A DNA stretch of 64,000 bases from Acidovorax sp. (GCF_027492855.1 NZ_JAPUDY010000047.1:1-64000); one strand, 5' to 3'. Numbered from the stretch's first letter, positions 8,335-17,816 are shown. Notes: a model not told the origin generated them from the letters alone. Numbers and translations: made by a program.

Positions 8335-9111
8335 TCAGGCCCGCTCGCGGATCAGCCCCACGCCGGGCAGCCCCTGCACTGCAGAGGCTTGCACCGCCGC
8401 CAGCAGGTTGCGCCGGGTGATGCGCGAGTGCTCGCGCATGATGGCCTCGGCCCGCGCGCCTTCGCGCCGCTCGATGGCGTCGAGCGCCTGGCGGTGCTGG
8501 TCTTGCGCCACCACCAGCATGTCGCGCGCCTGCGATGAATGCGTCTGCACCACTACAAAGGCCGAGGGCGATGCAAACGGCAGGCCCTTGACCCGGTCCA
8601 GCTCGCGCGCCACCACGTCGCTGCCCACCATGCGGCTGAGCAGCAGATGAAAGCGCGCGTTGAGCTCCACATAACGCGAGAAGCCCTCGTCATCCAGCGT
8701 GGGCGGGGCCAGGGTGGCGTCGATGGCGTCCAGGCAGGCATGGGCGTCAGCCAGCACGGCGGCGTCCACGCCGCGCTCGGCCGCCAGGCGTGCGGCCAAG
8801 CCTTCCATGGTGCCGCGCAGCTCAATGGCGTCGGCCACATCGGTCTCGGAAAACGTGCGCACCGCGTAGCCCCCGCCGGGCAGCCGGTGCAACAGGCCCT
8901 CTTGCTCCAGCCGCATCAGCGCCGCGCGGATGGGCGTGCGCGACACGCCGAGCTTTTCGACCAGCGTCAGCTCGGCAATGCGCGCGCCGCCGGGCAGTTG
9001 GCCCGCCAGGATCATTTCGCGCAGCCGCAACTGCGCCTTGACCGCCTGCGAGGCACCGGCTTCAGCCGCCTCGCCAATGGAGGCCATGGCCTGGGGTTCG
9101 GGGTGTTTCAT
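8335..9111 (-). CDS. vanR: GntR-family regulator (FadR/FCD subfamily), VanR-like
   Basis: A 258-residue regulator. The N-terminal winged helix covers about residues 22-88, with the recognition part KLGVSRTPIRAALMRLEQEGLL. The C-terminal FCD ligand domain is all-helical, with EL-x-x-x-ME, several His/Asp positions and the closing REHSRITRRNLL. The gene is divergent from vanAB and shares a 289-base intergenic region with three TGTATAC-type sites. VanR in other proteobacteria is a GntR/FCD repressor of vanAB relieved by vanillate. The same role is inferred here from family and position. Confidence 0.82.
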   Translation of the reverse strand: MKHPEPQAMASIGEAAEAGASQAVKAQLRLREMILAGQLPGGARIAELTLVEKLGVSRTPIRAALMRLEQEGLLHRLPGGGYAVRTFSETDVADAIELRGTMEGLAARLAAERGVDAAVLADAHACLDAIDATLAPPTLDDEGFSRYVELNARFHLLLSRMVGSDVVARELDRVKGLPFASPSAFVVVQTHSSQARDMLVVAQDQHRQALDAIERREGARAEAIMREHSRITRRNLLAAVQASAVQGLPGVGLIRERA

Positions 9112-9181
9112 GGGGCGGGCAGCGAACTGGATAAAGAAGGATGTGGAAGGGGCTGCAAGGCGCAGCGCGCTTTACCCAGAA

Positions 9182-9189
9182 TGTATACA
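9182..9189. promoter_or_regulatory. TGTATACA palindrome, putative VanR operator 1
   Basis: Lies within ATGTATACATAAA, 71 bases upstream of the GntR gene start in the divergent promoter region. Probably autoregulatory. Confidence 0.6.
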
Positions 9190-9288
9190 TAAACGCATTC
9201 AACATCCACCCCACAATTTTTCGCACTCATAAAAAACAAGCACTTAAGTCCCATATCAAAGTGCGATAACTGCTTTACGGGATTTTTA

Positions 9289-9296
9289 TGTATACA
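9289..9296. promoter_or_regulatory. TGTATACA palindrome, putative VanR operator 2
   Basis: A second copy in the same extended context ATGTATACATAAA, about 105 bases upstream of vanA. A related site TGTATACC lies at 9352-9359, about 42 bases before the vanA ATG. The sites probably control vanAB. Confidence 0.6.
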
Positions 9297-9400
9297 TAAA
9301 AATCGATTTTTTGCACAATCGACCCAGAATATTCGCGATCTGCCGGCTGGCTGTATACCAAGCCTGCGACGACCCATCCACCCCACGGAGAGAGACAAGC

Positions 9401-10456
9401 ATGTTCCCCAAAAATGCCTGGTACGTAGCCTGCACCCCCGACGAGATTGCCGACAAGCCCCTGGGCCGCACCGTTTGCGGCGAGAAGATCGTTTTCTACC
9501 GCCCCGCACCCGACCAGGTCGCCGCACTCGACGACTTCTGCCCCCACCGAGGGGCCCCGCTGTCGCTGGGCTCGGTGTGCGAAGGCCACCTGCAATGTGG
9601 CTACCACGGCCTGCGCGTGGAGTGCACGGGCAAGTCGGTGTCCATGCCCGGCCAGCGCGTGCAGGGCTTTCCCAAGGCGCGCAGTTTTCCGGTGGTGGAG
9701 CGCTACGGCTTCATCTGGGTGTGGCCCGGCGATGCCGCGCTGGCCGACCCCGCCACCATCCACCACCTGCCCTGGGCCGACAACCCGGAGTGGGCCTACG
9801 GCGGCGGGCTGTACCACATTGCCTGCGACTACCGCCTGATGATCGACAACCTGATGGACCTGACGCACGAGACCTACGTGCACGCCACCAGCATCGGCCA
9901 AAAAGAGATCGACGAGGTGCCTTGCAAAACCCGCGTGGAAGGCGACGAGGTCATCACCAGCCGCTTCATGGAAGGCATTGAAGCCCCGCCCTTCTGGAAG
10001 ATGGCGCTGCGCATGAACGGCCTGCCCGACGACCAGCCGGTAGACCGCTGGCAAATCTGCCACTTCACGCCGCCCAGCCATGTGCTGATCGAGGTGGGCG
10101 TGGCACTGGCGGGCCATGGCGGCTACGACGCGCCAGCGGACAAAAAGGCATCGAGCATCGTGGTGGACTTCATCACGCCGGAGACCGAAACCTCCATCCA
10201 CTACTTCTGGGGCATGGCGCGCCACTTCAAGCCACAAGACCCTTCGCTCACCACGCAGATCCGCGAAGGCCAGGGCAAGATTTTTTCGGAAGACCGGGAG
10301 ATGCTGGAGCTGCAGCAACAAAACCTCACCCGCTACCCTGATCGCAAGCTGCTCATGCTCAACATCGACGCGGGCGGCGTGCAGTCGCGCAAGATTTTGG
10401 ACCGCTTCCTCGCGGCCGAGCGGGCCGCTGCGCCACAGCAGGCGGTGGCCGCATGA
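9401..10456 (+). CDS. vanA: vanillate O-demethylase oxygenase subunit
   Basis: A 351-residue Rieske non-haem iron oxygenase that demethylates vanillate to protocatechuate. The Rieske ligands are CPHRGAP (Cys-x-His, about residues 47-49) and CGYHG (Cys-x-x-His, about 67-70). The mononuclear iron region is MIDNLMDLTHETYVH. The start MFPKNAWYVACTPDEIADKP matches known VanA proteins, and the ATG follows GGAGAGAGAC; upstream in-frame codons are non-homologous. It overlaps vanB by four bases (ATGA). Its product feeds the protocatechuate 4,5-pathway represented by ligJ. Confidence 0.96.
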   Translation: MFPKNAWYVACTPDEIADKPLGRTVCGEKIVFYRPAPDQVAALDDFCPHRGAPLSLGSVCEGHLQCGYHGLRVECTGKSVSMPGQRVQGFPKARSFPVVERYGFIWVWPGDAALADPATIHHLPWADNPEWAYGGGLYHIACDYRLMIDNLMDLTHETYVHATSIGQKEIDEVPCKTRVEGDEVITSRFMEGIEAPPFWKMALRMNGLPDDQPVDRWQICHFTPPSHVLIEVGVALAGHGGYDAPADKKASSIVVDFITPETETSIHYFWGMARHFKPQDPSLTTQIREGQGKIFSEDREMLELQQQNLTRYPDRKLLMLNIDAGGVQSRKILDRFLAAERAAAPQQAVAA

Positions 10457-11430
10457 CCGCGCAGGAGACGCTGCAGGTCCGCGTCACCAAAAAACAGATC
10501 GAGGCCGAGGGCATTGCCAGCTTCGAGCTGGCGCGGTTGGACGGCACTGCACTGCCACCGTTCAGCGCGGGCTCGCACATCGACGTGCACCTGCCCGGCG
10601 GCAAAGAAGGCGGCTTAGTGCGCCAGTATTCGCTGTGCAACGCCTCACACGAATCACACCGCTACCGCATCGCCGTGCTGCGCGACGCGGCCTCGCGCGG
10701 CGGCTCGGTGGCCATGCACGACAGCGTGCACGAGGGCGATGTGCTCACCATCAGCACGCCCCGCAACCACTTTGCGCTGCACCCGGCAGAGCGCACACTG
10801 CTGCTGGCAGGCGGCATTGGCGTGACACCGCTTTTGTGCATGGCCGACCGGCTGGCGCGCAGCGGCGCCAACTTTGCGCTGCACTACTGCACCCGCTCGG
10901 CCGAGCGCACCGCGTTCGCCAAAGAGATCGCCGCATCGCCCATGGCGCTACACACGCAGTTTCACGTGGACGCTGGCGCCCCCGAGCAAAAGCTCGACCT
11001 GGCCGCCGTGCTGGCAGCCCCTGGGCCCGGCAAGCGCCTGTATGTGTGTGGCCCGGCAGGCTTCATCGACCACGTGGTGGCCACCGCCAAGGCCCTGGGC
11101 TGGGCGCAGGACCATATCCACCTGGAATACTTTGGCGCCCCCGCGCAGGACACCTCGGGCGACCAGGGCTTTGAGGTGCGCATCGCCAGCACCGGCAAGG
11201 TCTATGCGATTGCGCCCGACGTGTCGGTGGTAGAGGCGCTGCGCGACCAGGGCATCGACATCCTCACATCGTGCGAGCAAGGCGTGTGTGGCACCTGCCT
11301 CACGCGCGTGCTGGAGGGCGAGGTAGACCACCGCGACATGTATCTGACGGACGAAGAGAAGGCCAGCAACGAGCAGTTCATGCCCTGCTGCTCGCGGGCA
11401 CGCAGCCCGCTCTTGGTGCTGGATCTCTGA
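10453..11430 (+). CDS. vanB: vanillate O-demethylase reductase subunit
   Basis: A 325-residue phthalate-oxygenase-reductase-type protein with three domains. An FMN-binding barrel contains RQYSLCN near residue 57. An NADH-binding fold has LLLAGGIGVTP near 116-126 and VCGPAGFI near 200. The C-terminal plant-type 2Fe-2S domain has CEQGVCGTC near 275 and a final cysteine in FMPCCSRA. It passes electrons from NADH to the VanA Rieske centre. It overlaps vanA by four bases. A palindromic dispersed repeat follows the stop and may end the transcript. Confidence 0.95.
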   Translation: MTAQETLQVRVTKKQIEAEGIASFELARLDGTALPPFSAGSHIDVHLPGGKEGGLVRQYSLCNASHESHRYRIAVLRDAASRGGSVAMHDSVHEGDVLTISTPRNHFALHPAERTLLLAGGIGVTPLLCMADRLARSGANFALHYCTRSAERTAFAKEIAASPMALHTQFHVDAGAPEQKLDLAAVLAAPGPGKRLYVCGPAGFIDHVVATAKALGWAQDHIHLEYFGAPAQDTSGDQGFEVRIASTGKVYAIAPDVSVVEALRDQGIDILTSCEQGVCGTCLTRVLEGEVDHRDMYLTDEEKASNEQFMPCCSRARSPLLVLDL

Positions 11431-11433
11431 AAT

Positions 11434-11492
11434 ACTCCTGATTTGATAGCTGCTAGCGCTTGATTAACAAGCGCTAGAGGCCAATTTCATTC
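11434..11492. repeat. Dispersed palindromic repeat, copy 1 (AGCGCTT stem)
   Basis: The stem GCTAGCGCTTG / CAAGCGCTAG encloses ATTAA, flanked by ATTTGATAGC. It lies just after the vanB stop between convergent genes and could form a terminator-like hairpin. It is the clearest member of a family with about 13 copies in this window. Confidence 0.85.
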
Positions 11493-11497
11493 AAATC

Positions 11498-11848
11498 TCA
11501 CTCTTCGGACGCAGCCCGGATGGTATCGCGGCCATTGCGGTCCTTCACGCGGCCCAGGTCGGTGTCGAGTGCACGCGCCAGCTTGTCCACCGCGCCGGTG
11601 AAAGCCACAGCCATCTTGTCGGCCTCGTCGGTCACGGTGACGGGCTGACGGCCGGTCACGCGGGCCTCGATGCGGCAGCGCTTGTCATTGGCGCCCGATT
11701 TGCCCGCATCCAGATCGGCCAGAAACACCTCCAGCCGCGTGATGTGGTCCTGAAACCGCGACAGGCGGCTTTTGGATTCGTCGGTGATCCATTGCGCGAG
11801 CGACTCGCCGCCGTGGATGTGGTCGTCGGTGTTGACTTGTACTTGCAT
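11498..11848 (-). CDS. HPF/RaiA-family ribosome-associated protein
   Basis: A 116-residue protein resembling the hibernation-promoting factor/RaiA (sigma-54 modulation) domain: MQVQVNTDDHIHGGESLA with beta-alpha-beta-beta-beta-alpha order, ITRLEVFLADLD, and CRIEARVTGRQPVTVTDEA. The family binds the 30S subunit and inhibits translation in stationary phase. The ATG at 11848 is favoured by AAGGAG nine bases upstream; the longer frame to 11902 has no homology. It lacks the long C-terminal dimerisation domain of long HPF. It is monocistronic. Confidence 0.8.
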   Translation of the reverse strand: MQVQVNTDDHIHGGESLAQWITDESKSRLSRFQDHITRLEVFLADLDAGKSGANDKRCRIEARVTGRQPVTVTDEADKMAVAFTGAVDKLARALDTDLGRVKDRNGRDTIRAASEE

Positions 11849-11955
11849 GGTCGTGCTCCTTGAAGTGGGTTCCAGGCCTCCATCCTCGCACCTTTGGAGC
11901 ACCCTGCCGTAAGAACCTGTGCATCGGCGGGTTTTGATGCCGCCCCAAAGCCGCT

Positions 11956-13965
11956 TCAGAGCTTGTCCAGGGCCACGGCAGGTGACCAGTCAGCCCCTTC
12001 CGGCAGAGCCCGCGCCACGGCTACGCGCTCCTGCAAGCGCAGCGCGGCCAGGTCACCGGGCAGACACCGCAGCACCTCCGCCAGGGACTGCATGGCGCCG
12101 TCCCAATCCCGGGCATGAAAGGCGTCGAGCGCGGCCTGGCTGGCCTGGCACGCCACCACATCGTCACAGGGCGTGAATACGCGCACAGGCTCGGTCTTGC
12201 CCTTGACGATCACATCGTCCAAAGCACGCAGAGCAACGCTGCCCGGTAGTTGTGCCGCCGTCGCCCCCGACAGCAGGATACCGGTGCCAAAGGCCTTGTT
12301 CGCGCCCTCCAGCCGGGCCGCGAGGTTCACCGCATCGCCAATCGCCGTGTACGAAAACCGCTGTTCGGACCCCACGTTGCCCACCACCACCCGCCCGGTG
12401 TGCAGGCCGATGCGCATGCGGATCGGCGGCAGGCCGCGCGCGGCAAGGTCGCCCACCAGCGTCTGCATGGCCTGCTGCATGGCGATGGCTGCGGCCGCAG
12501 CGTGCTCAGCATGCTGAGGGTCGTCCAGCGGTGCGCCCCAGAAGGCCATGACGGCGTCGCCGATGAACTTGTCCACCGTGCCGCCCGTGGCATGCACGAT
12601 GGGCGTCATGGCATTGAAATAGCCGGTGAGCACCTCCACCGTCTGCTCGGCGCTCAACTGTTCGGACAGCGTGGTGAAGTTGGCCAGGTCAGTGAACATC
12701 AGCGTGACCTCGCGCGCCTCGCCACCCAGGCGCAGGAGCTCGGGGTGGGCGATCAGCCGTCCGACCACGGCAGGCGGCAGGTACTGCGCGAGCATGGCGC
12801 GCGTCTGGCGGGCCCGCTGGCGCACCAGTGCATAGGCCACCAGCGCCGACGCACCGTACATGGCCACCGCGCCCACCGCAGGCAGCAGGGGCGGCCACCA
12901 GATGCGATAGCGCGCAAACAACCACCACGACACCGCCCCCATCGCCACCACCAACCCGACCGTGAGCGAAGCCGCACCCGCCGGGTGCAACCCGCGCCCC
13001 GCCCACAGCAGCACCGGCAGCAGCAGCACGGTGAGCGCCAGCGTCCAGCCCTCGGGCGCACTGCGCAAGCCACTGCCTGTGAGGAAATTTTCCACCAGCG
13101 TGGCTTGCAGCTCCACGCCAGGGAACAGACGGTCGCCGCCCGCCGTGCCGAAGGGCGAGTTGAACAGATCGCCCTGTGTGCGCGTGATCTCGGTCGCCGT
13201 GCGCACCGACCGCCCCACCAGCACAATTTTGTCCTTGAAGAAGCCCGCCGGCAGCATGCCGGGCTCCAGCGCCTGGTAGTACGAGTGCGTCTCAAAGCTG
13301 CCACGCGGACCCCGGTAGCCGATCCAGTCGAAATCATGGAGAGGCTGCGCCCGGCCCAGCCCCTCGGCGGCCCGCTGGGCCAGCCGCCGCGCAAAGCCCG
13401 CATCCGTCACCGGAGGCCGCCGCACCACAAAGTCGTCATCGGGCTCCACCCCCGCGTCACCCGCATCAGCCCCCACATCCACAAACCGCCGCAGTGGCAG
13501 CACGTCCATCCACAGCGCAGCGCTGGGGCTGTCAACCTTCTCACGCATGGAGGCCAGCACCACCGGCGCGGCGCGGGCAATGGCGCGCTCCAGGGTCGCG
13601 TCTTCGGCTTCGGCAGAGGGGTCGGCAAAGACGATGTCCAGGCCCACGGCGGCGGCACCATCGGCGTGCAGGCGCTCCAGCAAGGCCGCATGCAGGCTGC
13701 GCGGAAAGGGCCAGGCATGCTGCAGCGCCTGGAAACTGGGCTCGTCGATGGCCAGGATCACCACGGGCAAGGCCGAGCGCTTGGGCGCCGCGAGGGCCGT
13801 GAACACGTCAAAGGTCTTGAACTCCAGCGCGTGCCAAGGACGGCTGAACGAGGCGGCCACCACCAGCGCCAGCGCCAGCAGGCAGGCCGCCACGGGCCAC
13901 CAGGGCTGACGGAGCCACACCGCGCGCGGCGCGGCGTCAGAAGCGGTAGCGGGCGTCCAGGACAT
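11956..13965 (-). CDS. CHASE2-domain class III adenylate cyclase
   Basis: A 669-residue membrane enzyme. It has one N-terminal membrane segment (about residues 20-40), an extracytoplasmic CHASE2 sensor domain (about 45-310), three membrane segments (about 318-400) and a C-terminal class III cyclase domain (about 420-600). The metal aspartates are in MFTDLANFTT and KFIGDAVMAFWG. The lysine in DKFIGD and the threonine in YTAIGDAVNLAARLE fit ATP rather than GTP, so cAMP is the expected product. A short helical tail follows. It overlaps the upstream FecR-TPR-barrel gene by 29 bases, so the two are coupled and may form a surface-to-cyclase signalling pair. Confidence 0.88.
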   Translation of the reverse strand: MSWTPATASDAAPRAVWLRQPWWPVAACLLALALVVAASFSRPWHALEFKTFDVFTALAAPKRSALPVVILAIDEPSFQALQHAWPFPRSLHAALLERLHADGAAAVGLDIVFADPSAEAEDATLERAIARAAPVVLASMREKVDSPSAALWMDVLPLRRFVDVGADAGDAGVEPDDDFVVRRPPVTDAGFARRLAQRAAEGLGRAQPLHDFDWIGYRGPRGSFETHSYYQALEPGMLPAGFFKDKIVLVGRSVRTATEITRTQGDLFNSPFGTAGGDRLFPGVELQATLVENFLTGSGLRSAPEGWTLALTVLLLPVLLWAGRGLHPAGAASLTVGLVVAMGAVSWWLFARYRIWWPPLLPAVGAVAMYGASALVAYALVRQRARQTRAMLAQYLPPAVVGRLIAHPELLRLGGEAREVTLMFTDLANFTTLSEQLSAEQTVEVLTGYFNAMTPIVHATGGTVDKFIGDAVMAFWGAPLDDPQHAEHAAAAAIAMQQAMQTLVGDLAARGLPPIRMRIGLHTGRVVVGNVGSEQRFSYTAIGDAVNLAARLEGANKAFGTGILLSGATAAQLPGSVALRALDDVIVKGKTEPVRVFTPCDDVVACQASQAALDAFHARDWDGAMQSLAEVLRCLPGDLAALRLQERVAVARALPEGADWSPAVALDKL

Positions 13966-16900
13966 ACCGGGTCTTTCGGCGGTCGGACTTCGGCGCCCAC
14001 AGGTTCAGCGCGGCCACGCCCACCACCCAGTGCTTGTCCAGCGACTCCCAGAAGCCCATCAGATCCACCCCCCAGCCCGGAGCAATGCGCGTGAGGTTCT
14101 CCTTGTCCTCAAAACGCTCGGCCCGGTACACCGCCCGCCCGCTCAGGTACAGACGCTGCGGACTGACCCAGGTGGCTCCCAGCACGGCCGTGTGGCGCGG
14201 GATGTAGGGGATGCGGCCCACCGGCGCATCCGCTTCGAAGCTGCGGCTTTCGCTGTCCTGGTAGAGGTACTTGGCGTAACCCGACCAGCGCCTGCTGAAC
14301 ATGTGGTTGACACCTGCGGCCAGGGTCTTGAGCGTGCCCGTGTCGAAACGGGGGGTGTCTTCCAGCAGGTCGGTGGAAGACAGATTGACCAACTGGGCGT
14401 TGCGCATTTCCTCCAGAAACGGCAGGCTGGGCGTGCGCAGGTCCACGCCCACGGTACCTGGGTTTCGCACCCGCAGGTGGTCGGCGCGCACGCTCAGAAA
14501 GGTGTTCTCGCCCAACTCCATACCCAGTTGCGCCACGGTACGTTTGTGGCGGCCGCCCGCTTCCACCAGGCGGTCTTCGACCGGGATGCCCGCCGTCTCC
14601 ACGCTGGTAAGCGTGGAGACGCTCAATGGCCGCAGCCAGTCCTGGTAGGCCATGCGCACCGTGGTGCCCGCCGCGGGCCGCCACACGGCGCCGACACGTG
14701 GGGTGACCACACGTTCCATCTCTGCGCGGTGCGTCGCCTCCTCGCCCAGTTGCTCCAGGTTCACCAGGTAGTGCCGGGTCAGGCCGTCCACGCGGTGGCG
14801 TATCTGGTGCAGGCCCAAGGCGGCGTCCAGGCTCAGCGCGGCATCCAGGCGCTGCGTGGTCGCCAGGGTCAGGCCGGTGTAGCGGCGGTCCACATGGTTG
14901 AAACCGTCCACCAAGAGGTAGTCACCAAAGGCACCCAGCCCCGGCAGGTCGGCCACCACGGCGGCCTGCCCCGCAATGAGGTTGTTTTGGCGTTCACGCA
15001 CATGCTCCAGGGCGACGCTCCAGCGGCTGCCGGGTGCGGTGTCCACCGTGTGGCGCAACTGCAGGTCGTTGAACTGCTTCTTGGGTGCACTGCCTACCCC
15101 CATCACGGTCACAAAAGGCGGCGCCAGGTACAGAGTGGGATAGTCCTGCAGCAGGATGTCTTCGATGCTGCGCCCCAGCTTGATCCAGGTCTGCTCGGTG
15201 GGGCCCCAGCGGTAGGACATGCCCAGTGCACCCTGCGTGGTCTTGCTGTCCATGCGCGTCTCGGACCCGAACAGGTTTTGGCCTTGAAGGCGCATGTCGA
15301 ACTGGTTGGCATAGGCAAACAGGTTGATGCGCTCCGTGGGCTGCATGCCCACACCCGCTGTCACCACGCGCGCGCGCACTTCGCCCTGGCCGGCCACCAC
15401 GGCGGGCCGGTCGTTGACCTGCAGATCAAACGGAAACGCGCGCGCGTCGGCAGACTGCGCCTTGAAGAACCACGACAAGGGCACTTGGCTGTTGTCCATG
15501 CCATTGAGTGTGACGGCGGGCGCGCGCATGCGGTAGACATCGTTGTCCAGCGTCACGCCCACCGAACCATGCACGCCAGGCTGCTGCAGCAACGACGAAT
15601 AGCGCTGGCTCGCGCCAAACGCCATGGGGTCTGCCAGAAAGCCCTGAAACAGCGCTGAGTTCTTGTTGAATTCCCCTGGGTAACGATCGGCCAGGAACAA
15701 ATGGCTGCCGCCCCAATACGGGTAGAAGCTCTGCTGCGCCAGCTCCAGCGCCCAGTCCTCCATGCCAAAAAAAGCCAGCGATGCGCCCAGGTTGGCGCTG
15801 CCCTTTTGATCATTGGCCACCTGGTTGAGCGACTTGAGATAGGGCATGCGCACCACGGCGGCGCGGGCCGCCTCCACCGCCTCGCCAGACTGGAACAGGT
15901 CGGTGTGGATTTGCGCGAGCATCATGTAGGGCACCGGGTCCTTGTCGTCCAGGCTGCTCGCCTGTTGCAGGGTCGTCAGTGCGTCCTGGTGGCGGCCCAA
16001 CTGGTAGTAGGCCACGGCCATCCAGGTTTTGGCGCGTGCATAACGGGGCTCCATCACGCCCGCACGCAAAAAGGCATCCAGCGCCGCCTGCGGCTGGCCC
16101 TGCTTGAGGTGCAGCAGGCCCTGGCCCGTGAGCGCCACGTAGTCCGCCGGGTTGTCGCCCAATGCAGAGGCAAAGGCTGTCTCTGCTTCGGTGAACTGGT
16201 TCACAAAGGTTTCGAGCGTGCCCAACTCGCCCCAAGTGCCGGGCTGCTGTGGTGCCAGGGCCAGTGCCCGCCGCAGGTTCTCACGGGCTGGGCCAGGGTC
16301 TTCGCGCTCAGCGTGCGCGCTGCCCAAACCCTGCCAGCCACGTGCATCGCCTGCGGCCAGTTGCGACGCCTCGGTGTAGGCGGCCAGCGCGGCGGGCGCA
16401 TCCCCCTGACGCCGGGCGAGCTCGGCGCGCACCAGTGCGAGTTCTGCGTGCGCAACTCCGTGCTCCGGAGCCAGCGTGGCGGCAGCATCCTGAACACGGT
16501 CGCCCAGCATCTGCGCACGGGCCAACTGGGCCACCAGGGCAGGATGGACCGGCCAGCGCTGCTGGGCGGCGCGCAGGGTGTCTATGGCCGCTGCGCCTTC
16601 GCCTTCCATCAATTGCACGTCGGATTGCATCAGCCAGACCGCCAGCGGTGCGGCCGGCTGCGCCACCTGGCGGGCCAATTGCTCGCGCGCGGCTGCCAGC
16701 TCGCCCGCTTGCAGGGCGATGGCGGAATCCAGCGCGCCCCCCCATGGGGCGGGCACGCTGCCACGGGCTTGCGCCAGCGCGGCGCGAGCGCCCGGCAGAT
16801 CGCGCACCGCCAGAGCGGCGCGCACGGGCACCAGCGCTTCGGGCAAGGGCTCGGCGGCCAAGTGCGGCACCGGGTCTGCGCGCAGCGCGTTGACCCACTG

Positions 16901-17506
16901 GATGCGGTCGCGCGGCTGGCTCAGCACCAGCTTGACGGGGGCCTTGCCCACTTCAGCGATGGCCGCCTCGTTGGTGCCCACGGACACCTGACCCTGCGCG
17001 TTGGCGAACTCCACCGTGCCGGAGAGCACCGTGATCAGTGTGCGGCCATCACCCTCCACACTGATGTCCCAGTCGGTGCCGCGGATCGCCGCCGTGGCGG
17101 CGGGGGTCTCCAGGTTCAGGCGGCTGCCGTCGGCGCGCTTGGTCTGCGTCCAGGCCCGGCCCGCGCTAAGCATCAAGGTGGTGATCGGCTGGGCAGGTGT
17201 GGCCACAGCCTTGACCTGTAGCACGGTGTTCTGGTGCAGGCGCAGCTGGGTATCGTCGGCAAACACCACCCCCATCCGCGCGGCCTGGCGTGTGCGCACA
17301 AAGTCGCCCGCCGCCAGGGCCTGCGCCTGGCGGGCGGGGGCCCAGTCGGCGGCGGTGGCTGAGCGCTGGTCGCCCTGCCCCTGCAGGCTGATGATCTCGG
17401 CGGCGGCGCCTGCGGGCACGGCGGCCTGGGCGCAGGCAAAACAAGCGGAGGCGGCCAACAGCGCAAGGGCCGTGAACGCAGGCAGGCGGTTTTTTTGATA
17501 GGGCAT
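13937..17506 (-). CDS. FecR domain, TPR repeats and C-terminal outer-membrane barrel-like protein
   Basis: A 1189-residue exported protein. The start at 17506 is chosen because a signal peptide follows at once (MPYQKNRLPAFTALALLAAS...CAQAA). Residues about 30-200 form a FecR domain with DDTQLRLHQNT, AAIRGTDWDIS and LSGTVEFAN. About 220-620 is a run of TPR-like helical hairpins. About 660-1189 is rich in alternating aromatic and polar strands and ends in a terminal Phe (LDARYRF), the usual mark of an outer-membrane barrel. FecR domains normally occur in small anti-sigma or surface proteins, so this fusion is unusual. It is the upstream partner of the CHASE2 cyclase, with which it overlaps by 29 bases. 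No specific function is known. Confidence 0.8.
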   Translation of the reverse strand: MPYQKNRLPAFTALALLAASACFACAQAAVPAGAAAEIISLQGQGDQRSATAADWAPARQAQALAAGDFVRTRQAARMGVVFADDTQLRLHQNTVLQVKAVATPAQPITTLMLSAGRAWTQTKRADGSRLNLETPAATAAIRGTDWDISVEGDGRTLITVLSGTVEFANAQGQVSVGTNEAAIAEVGKAPVKLVLSQPRDRIQWVNALRADPVPHLAAEPLPEALVPVRAALAVRDLPGARAALAQARGSVPAPWGGALDSAIALQAGELAAAREQLARQVAQPAAPLAVWLMQSDVQLMEGEGAAAIDTLRAAQQRWPVHPALVAQLARAQMLGDRVQDAAATLAPEHGVAHAELALVRAELARRQGDAPAALAAYTEASQLAAGDARGWQGLGSAHAEREDPGPARENLRRALALAPQQPGTWGELGTLETFVNQFTEAETAFASALGDNPADYVALTGQGLLHLKQGQPQAALDAFLRAGVMEPRYARAKTWMAVAYYQLGRHQDALTTLQQASSLDDKDPVPYMMLAQIHTDLFQSGEAVEAARAAVVRMPYLKSLNQVANDQKGSANLGASLAFFGMEDWALELAQQSFYPYWGGSHLFLADRYPGEFNKNSALFQGFLADPMAFGASQRYSSLLQQPGVHGSVGVTLDNDVYRMRAPAVTLNGMDNSQVPLSWFFKAQSADARAFPFDLQVNDRPAVVAGQGEVRARVVTAGVGMQPTERINLFAYANQFDMRLQGQNLFGSETRMDSKTTQGALGMSYRWGPTEQTWIKLGRSIEDILLQDYPTLYLAPPFVTVMGVGSAPKKQFNDLQLRHTVDTAPGSRWSVALEHVRERQNNLIAGQAAVVADLPGLGAFGDYLLVDGFNHVDRRYTGLTLATTQRLDAALSLDAALGLHQIRHRVDGLTRHYLVNLEQLGEEATHRAEMERVVTPRVGAVWRPAAGTTVRMAYQDWLRPLSVSTLTSVETAGIPVEDRLVEAGGRHKRTVAQLGMELGENTFLSVRADHLRVRNPGTVGVDLRTPSLPFLEEMRNAQLVNLSSTDLLEDTPRFDTGTLKTLAAGVNHMFSRRWSGYAKYLYQDSESRSFEADAPVGRIPYIPRHTAVLGATWVSPQRLYLSGRAVYRAERFEDKENLTRIAPGWGVDLMGFWESLDKHWVVGVAALNLWAPKSDRRKTRYVLDARYRF

Positions 17507-17816
17507 GGCGTGGCTTTCTCGGAAGGCAGGAAGACAGACGCGGTACCGGAGGCCCCTCCCAGGCCCCACGTGATCAGAAGAAATTATCGCGAGCCACGGC
17601 GCACAAGCAGCGGCTGACAACCAGGGGGACAGGCCCATTTCATGAAGAAAGCCACATTTCTCGGCACCACAACGCTGCGTTCTCCCTTCCGCGCCCATCC
17701 CGCCCTCCGGCACGGCCCTTTCCTACAGACGCCACACCAGCGCGGTGATACAAATCAGTAGTACCCTGGATCGCAATCACCGCACGCCCCGTCCGTGCCG
17801 CCTGGAGCCCCCAACC

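Noticed and set aside
12250..15658. Long plus-strand open frames opposite the cyclase and FecR-TPR genes
   Set aside because: Antisense shadows caused by codon-position GC bias; His/Arg/Gln-rich without homology.
17507..17713. N-terminal extension of the FecR-TPR-barrel protein
   Set aside because: A typical signal peptide begins at 17506; the upstream codons have no homology and would bury it.
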